A DNA stretch of 64,000 bases from Nocardioides sp. InS609-2 (GTDB lineage Bacteria; Actinomycetota; Actinomycetes; Propionibacteriales; Nocardioidaceae). The stretch covers positions 2,852,001 to 2,916,000 of the forward strand of contig NZ_CP060034.1 in the NCBI RefSeq assembly GCF_023208195.1, read 5' to 3'. The notes below the pieces were generated by a model. That model made no database searches. It saw only the letters and a list, made by a program, of their open reading frames with translations, and was not told where the DNA came from. The translations under genes were made by a program, and so were the position numbers. Shown in pieces: positions 61,694-64,000 of the stretch (the first letter of the stretch is position 1; each line of letters starts with the position of its first letter).

Positions 61694-63193
61694 GTGACCT
61701 TCGATGTCAATCAGCTCGACAGCTTTCTGCTCGTGGGCGCGGCCGTCACGCTCCTGGCCATCCTGGCGGTGCGCGCCACGGCCATCGCCGGGCTTCCCAG
61801 CCTGCTGCTCTACCTGCTGATGGGTGTCGCCCTGGGTGAGTCCGGGGTCGGCATCGTGTTCGACGACGTCGAGCTGGCCCATGCGCTCGGCTTCGGAGCG
61901 CTGGCGCTGATCCTGGCCGAGGGCGGCCTGACCACGAGCTGGCGCGTCGTACGCCCCTCGATGCGGCTTGGCGTCTCGCTGGCGACCATCGGTGTCGCGG
62001 TCTCGGTGGCCACGATCGCCGTCGGCGCGCACTTCCTGCTCGGCCTGCCGTGGGAGCTGGCGATCCTGCTCGGCGCCGTCACCTCGCCCACCGACGCCGC
62101 GGCCGTGTTCTCGGTGCTCCGGGTCGTGCCGCTGCCGCGTCGCCTGACCGGTGCCCTGGAGGCCGAGTCGGGCCTGAACGACGCCCCGACGGTGGTGCTC
62201 GTCGGGCTCATCTCGACCGGCGCACTGGCCGAGGAGGGCCTCGCCACCATCGGCGGCATCATCGTCTTCGAGCTCGCCGTCGGTGCACTGTCCGGCCTGG
62301 TCTTCGGCGTCGGCGGCGCCTGGGTGATGCGCCGGATCGCACTGCCGTCGTCCGGCCTCTACCCGATCGCCGTCCTCTGCCTGACGCTTCTCGCGTACGG
62401 CGCAGCAGCAGCCGTCCATGCCTCCGGATTCGCCGCGGTGTACGTCGCGGCGCTGGTGCTCGGCAACTCCGAGCTGCCGCACCGGGTGGCCACCAGGTCG
62501 TTCGCCGAGGGTGTTGCCTCGCTGGCCCAGATCGGGCTGTTCGTCATGCTCGGCCTGCTGCTCTCGCCGGCGCGCATCACCGCCGAGATCGTCGGCCTCG
62601 CGCTGGTCGCCGGCCTCATCCTCACGTTCGTTGCCCGGCCGCTGTCGGTGCTCGTGAGCGCGATCGTGAGACCGATGGGCAGGCGGGACCTCGCCTTCAT
62701 CTCGTGGGCAGGACTCCGTGGCGCCGTACCCATCGTGCTTGCGACGATCCCGCTCGCCGAGGGCGTCGAAGGCGCCGAGCGGCTCTTCGACATCGTCTTC
62801 GTGATGGTGGTCATCTACACGTTGCTGACCGGTCCGACGCTGCCGCTGGCGGCTCGCTGGCTCGGGGTGTCCCAGCGCTCGGAGCCGCGTGGCCTCGACG
62901 TCGAGGCTGCGCCGCTGGAGCGCATCGCGGCCGACCTGCTCCAGGTCACCATCAGCCCCAACTCCCGGATGCACGGCGTCGAGGTCGGCGAGCTGCGGCT
63001 GCCGAAGGGGGCGTCCGTGGCGATGGTGATCCGCGACGGCGAGACGCTGGTGCCCGAGAAGCGCACCGTGCTCCGGCACGCCGACGACCTGCTCGTCGTC
63101 ACCCCGCGCAAGTGCCGCGAAGCCACCGAGGAACGGCTGCGGCAGGTGTCGGCCGGCGGCCGGCTGGCCCAGTGGCTGGGCGACGACGACTAG
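61694..63193 (+). CDS. Cation/proton antiporter (CPA1, NhaP-type) with a TrkA_C domain
   Basis: 499 residues. About 12 membrane helices: LLYLLMGVALGESGVG, the acidic ion-binding segment LGAVTSPTDAAAVFSVLR, then AESGLNDAPTVVLVG, and ISWAGLRGAVPIVLATIPLA. The cytoplasmic tail (residues ~410-499: VTISPNSRMHGVEVGELRLP, VPEKRTVLRHADDLLVV) is a TrkA_C nucleotide-sensing domain. It exchanges K+/Na+ for protons. The GTG at 61694 has CGAGG five bases upstream. Confidence 0.9.
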   Translation: MTFDVNQLDSFLLVGAAVTLLAILAVRATAIAGLPSLLLYLLMGVALGESGVGIVFDDVELAHALGFGALALILAEGGLTTSWRVVRPSMRLGVSLATIGVAVSVATIAVGAHFLLGLPWELAILLGAVTSPTDAAAVFSVLRVVPLPRRLTGALEAESGLNDAPTVVLVGLISTGALAEEGLATIGGIIVFELAVGALSGLVFGVGGAWVMRRIALPSSGLYPIAVLCLTLLAYGAAAAVHASGFAAVYVAALVLGNSELPHRVATRSFAEGVASLAQIGLFVMLGLLLSPARITAEIVGLALVAGLILTFVARPLSVLVSAIVRPMGRRDLAFISWAGLRGAVPIVLATIPLAEGVEGAERLFDIVFVMVVIYTLLTGPTLPLAARWLGVSQRSEPRGLDVEAAPLERIAADLLQVTISPNSRMHGVEVGELRLPKGASVAMVIRDGETLVPEKRTVLRHADDLLVVTPRKCREATEERLRQVSAGGRLAQWLGDDD

Positions 63194-63693
63194 AGGCCGG
63201 GAGGGCTGCAGATCGTTGCGGCCGCGGCGCTGGTCACCGAGTCGACGTCCTTGCCGAGCTTCTTGAAGTTGTCGCCGACCACCACGGTCACACCGCGGCC
63301 GAGCGGGTCGCCCGGGACGATCTTGGCCCGCTTGAACTGCTGGGAGACCAGCTGAGCGGCGGGGTTCTCGGGGTCGTTCGACCAGATCTGAACGCCGGGC
63401 ACCGTCGTACCCTCCGGGGCGTTGCCCGTGTCGGCACCGATGAACCCGCGCTCGGTGAGCAGGTCCATCATCGAACTCGCCAAGCCGTTGCGCGTGCTCG
63501 CGTTGAACACGCTGACCGCGACCTGTTCGCGGACCACGGTCTCGCCGGCCGGGACAGCGGTCTCGACGCACAACGGCGGGTCGGCGCGCTCGGGCAGCGG
63601 CTCGGTCGCCGCGCTCCAGCCCCACGCGGCGGCCAGCACCAGGATGAAGCCGAGTACGACGAGGGTCAGCAGCGACTTCGACCGGGAGCGCAT
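63190..63693 (-). CDS. LytR C-terminal-domain membrane protein
   Basis: 167 residues: an N-terminal membrane anchor (LLTLVVLGFILVLAAAWGWS) and a LytR_C domain (VAVSVFNASTRNGLASSMMD, NPAAQLVSQQFKRAKIV, DPLGRGVTVVVGDNF). LytR_C domains occur with LytR-Cps2A-Psr cell-wall ligases or alone. It overlaps the conserved small protein upstream (TGATG) and, on the other strand, ends against the antiporter gene. Confidence 0.85.
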   Translation of the reverse strand: MRSRSKSLLTLVVLGFILVLAAAWGWSAATEPLPERADPPLCVETAVPAGETVVREQVAVSVFNASTRNGLASSMMDLLTERGFIGADTGNAPEGTTVPGVQIWSNDPENPAAQLVSQQFKRAKIVPGDPLGRGVTVVVGDNFKKLGKDVDSVTSAAAATICSPPGL

Positions 63694-63989
63694 CAGCTCT
63701 CCAGCGTGTGGACGCGGGCGTGCAGGACGTTGCGCTGCTGGAGGGCCGCACGCAGCGCCCGGTGCAGGCCGTCCTCCAGGTAGAGGTCGCCGCGCCACGA
63801 CACCACGTGGGCGAAAAGGTCGCCGAAGAAGGTGGAGTCCTCGTCGAGCAGGGCGGCGAGCTGCAGCGTGTCCTTGGTGGTGACCAGCGTGTCGAGGCGC
63901 ACCTGGCTCGGCGGCACCGCAGCCCAGCCACGAGACGTGAGCCCGTGGTCGGGGTAGGGCCGGCCGTCTCCGACGCGCTTGAAGATCAC
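63693..63989 (-). CDS. Conserved actinobacterial protein (often annotated VapB-like antitoxin)
   Basis: 98 residues. MIFKRVGDGRPYPDHGLTSR at the start and LYLEDGLHRALRAALQQRNV at the end are features of a family common to actinobacteria and frequently labelled type II antitoxin VapB-like or unknown. No toxin gene is next to it. Translationally coupled to the LytR_C gene. Confidence 0.75.
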   Translation of the reverse strand: MIFKRVGDGRPYPDHGLTSRGWAAVPPSQVRLDTLVTTKDTLQLAALLDEDSTFFGDLFAHVVSWRGDLYLEDGLHRALRAALQQRNVLHARVHTLES

Positions 63990-64000
63990 GCGGGCGACTA

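Overview
The window is GC-rich actinobacterial chromosome. Its RecB/RecC pair, GPGG small membrane protein, sortase with an adjacent surface protein, GTP-dependent PEP carboxykinase, WXG100/EspG-like genes, frequent GTG starts and strong GC codon bias suggest a Nocardioides-like organism (Propionibacteriales). This placement is inferred from gene content only.

Layout. 1-8.7 kb is core-like: the recB 5' end and recC, a small GPGG membrane protein, a surface protein/sortase pair, a haem peroxidase and a TSUP permease. 8.8-37 kb is accessory. It opens with a decayed tyrosine integrase. A first catabolic operon follows (9.7-16.9 kb): ROK repressor, polar-amino-acid ABC importer, asparaginase, CutC and ROK kinase. 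A second (17.8-29.1 kb) encodes an apparently complete hydroxyproline pathway: three-subunit hydroxyproline dehydrogenase, deaminase, epimerase, 2-oxoglutarate semialdehyde dehydrogenase, an ornithine-cyclodeaminase-like reductase, a GntR/FCD regulator and a dedicated ABC importer. Near-identical candidate operators precede the pathway and the transporter. From 29 to 37 kb is a gene graveyard. It holds one living pair (HTH protein plus Clp N-domain protein behind twin palindromic operators), an IS21 element, sulfatase and polyphosphate-glucokinase remnants, and a methyltransferase split by an IS630 element.

37.0-51.25 kb is a defective prophage in the 3' end of a tRNA-Arg(ACG) gene, bounded by 35-bp att repeats. 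Repressor-like, integrase, lysis, terminase, portal and protease genes remain. The capsid-to-tail module is missing, and an IS3-family element carrying a 2.2-kb group II intron lies at the deletion point. The repressor-like ORF runs through attR and stops inside the tRNA. In the reconstructed circular phage it would continue 50 codons across attP and stop on the start codon of the first gene of the integrase operon. This matches the architecture of integration-dependent immunity described for mycobacteriophages BPs, Charlie and Brujita.

51.3-64 kb is core-like again: pckG, a regulator, a secreted peptide, two tRNA-Ser genes, a MoxR/VWA pair, an alpha/beta-hydrolase/EspG-like/WXG100-like operon, a cation/proton antiporter, a LytR_C protein and a conserved actinobacterial protein at the right edge.
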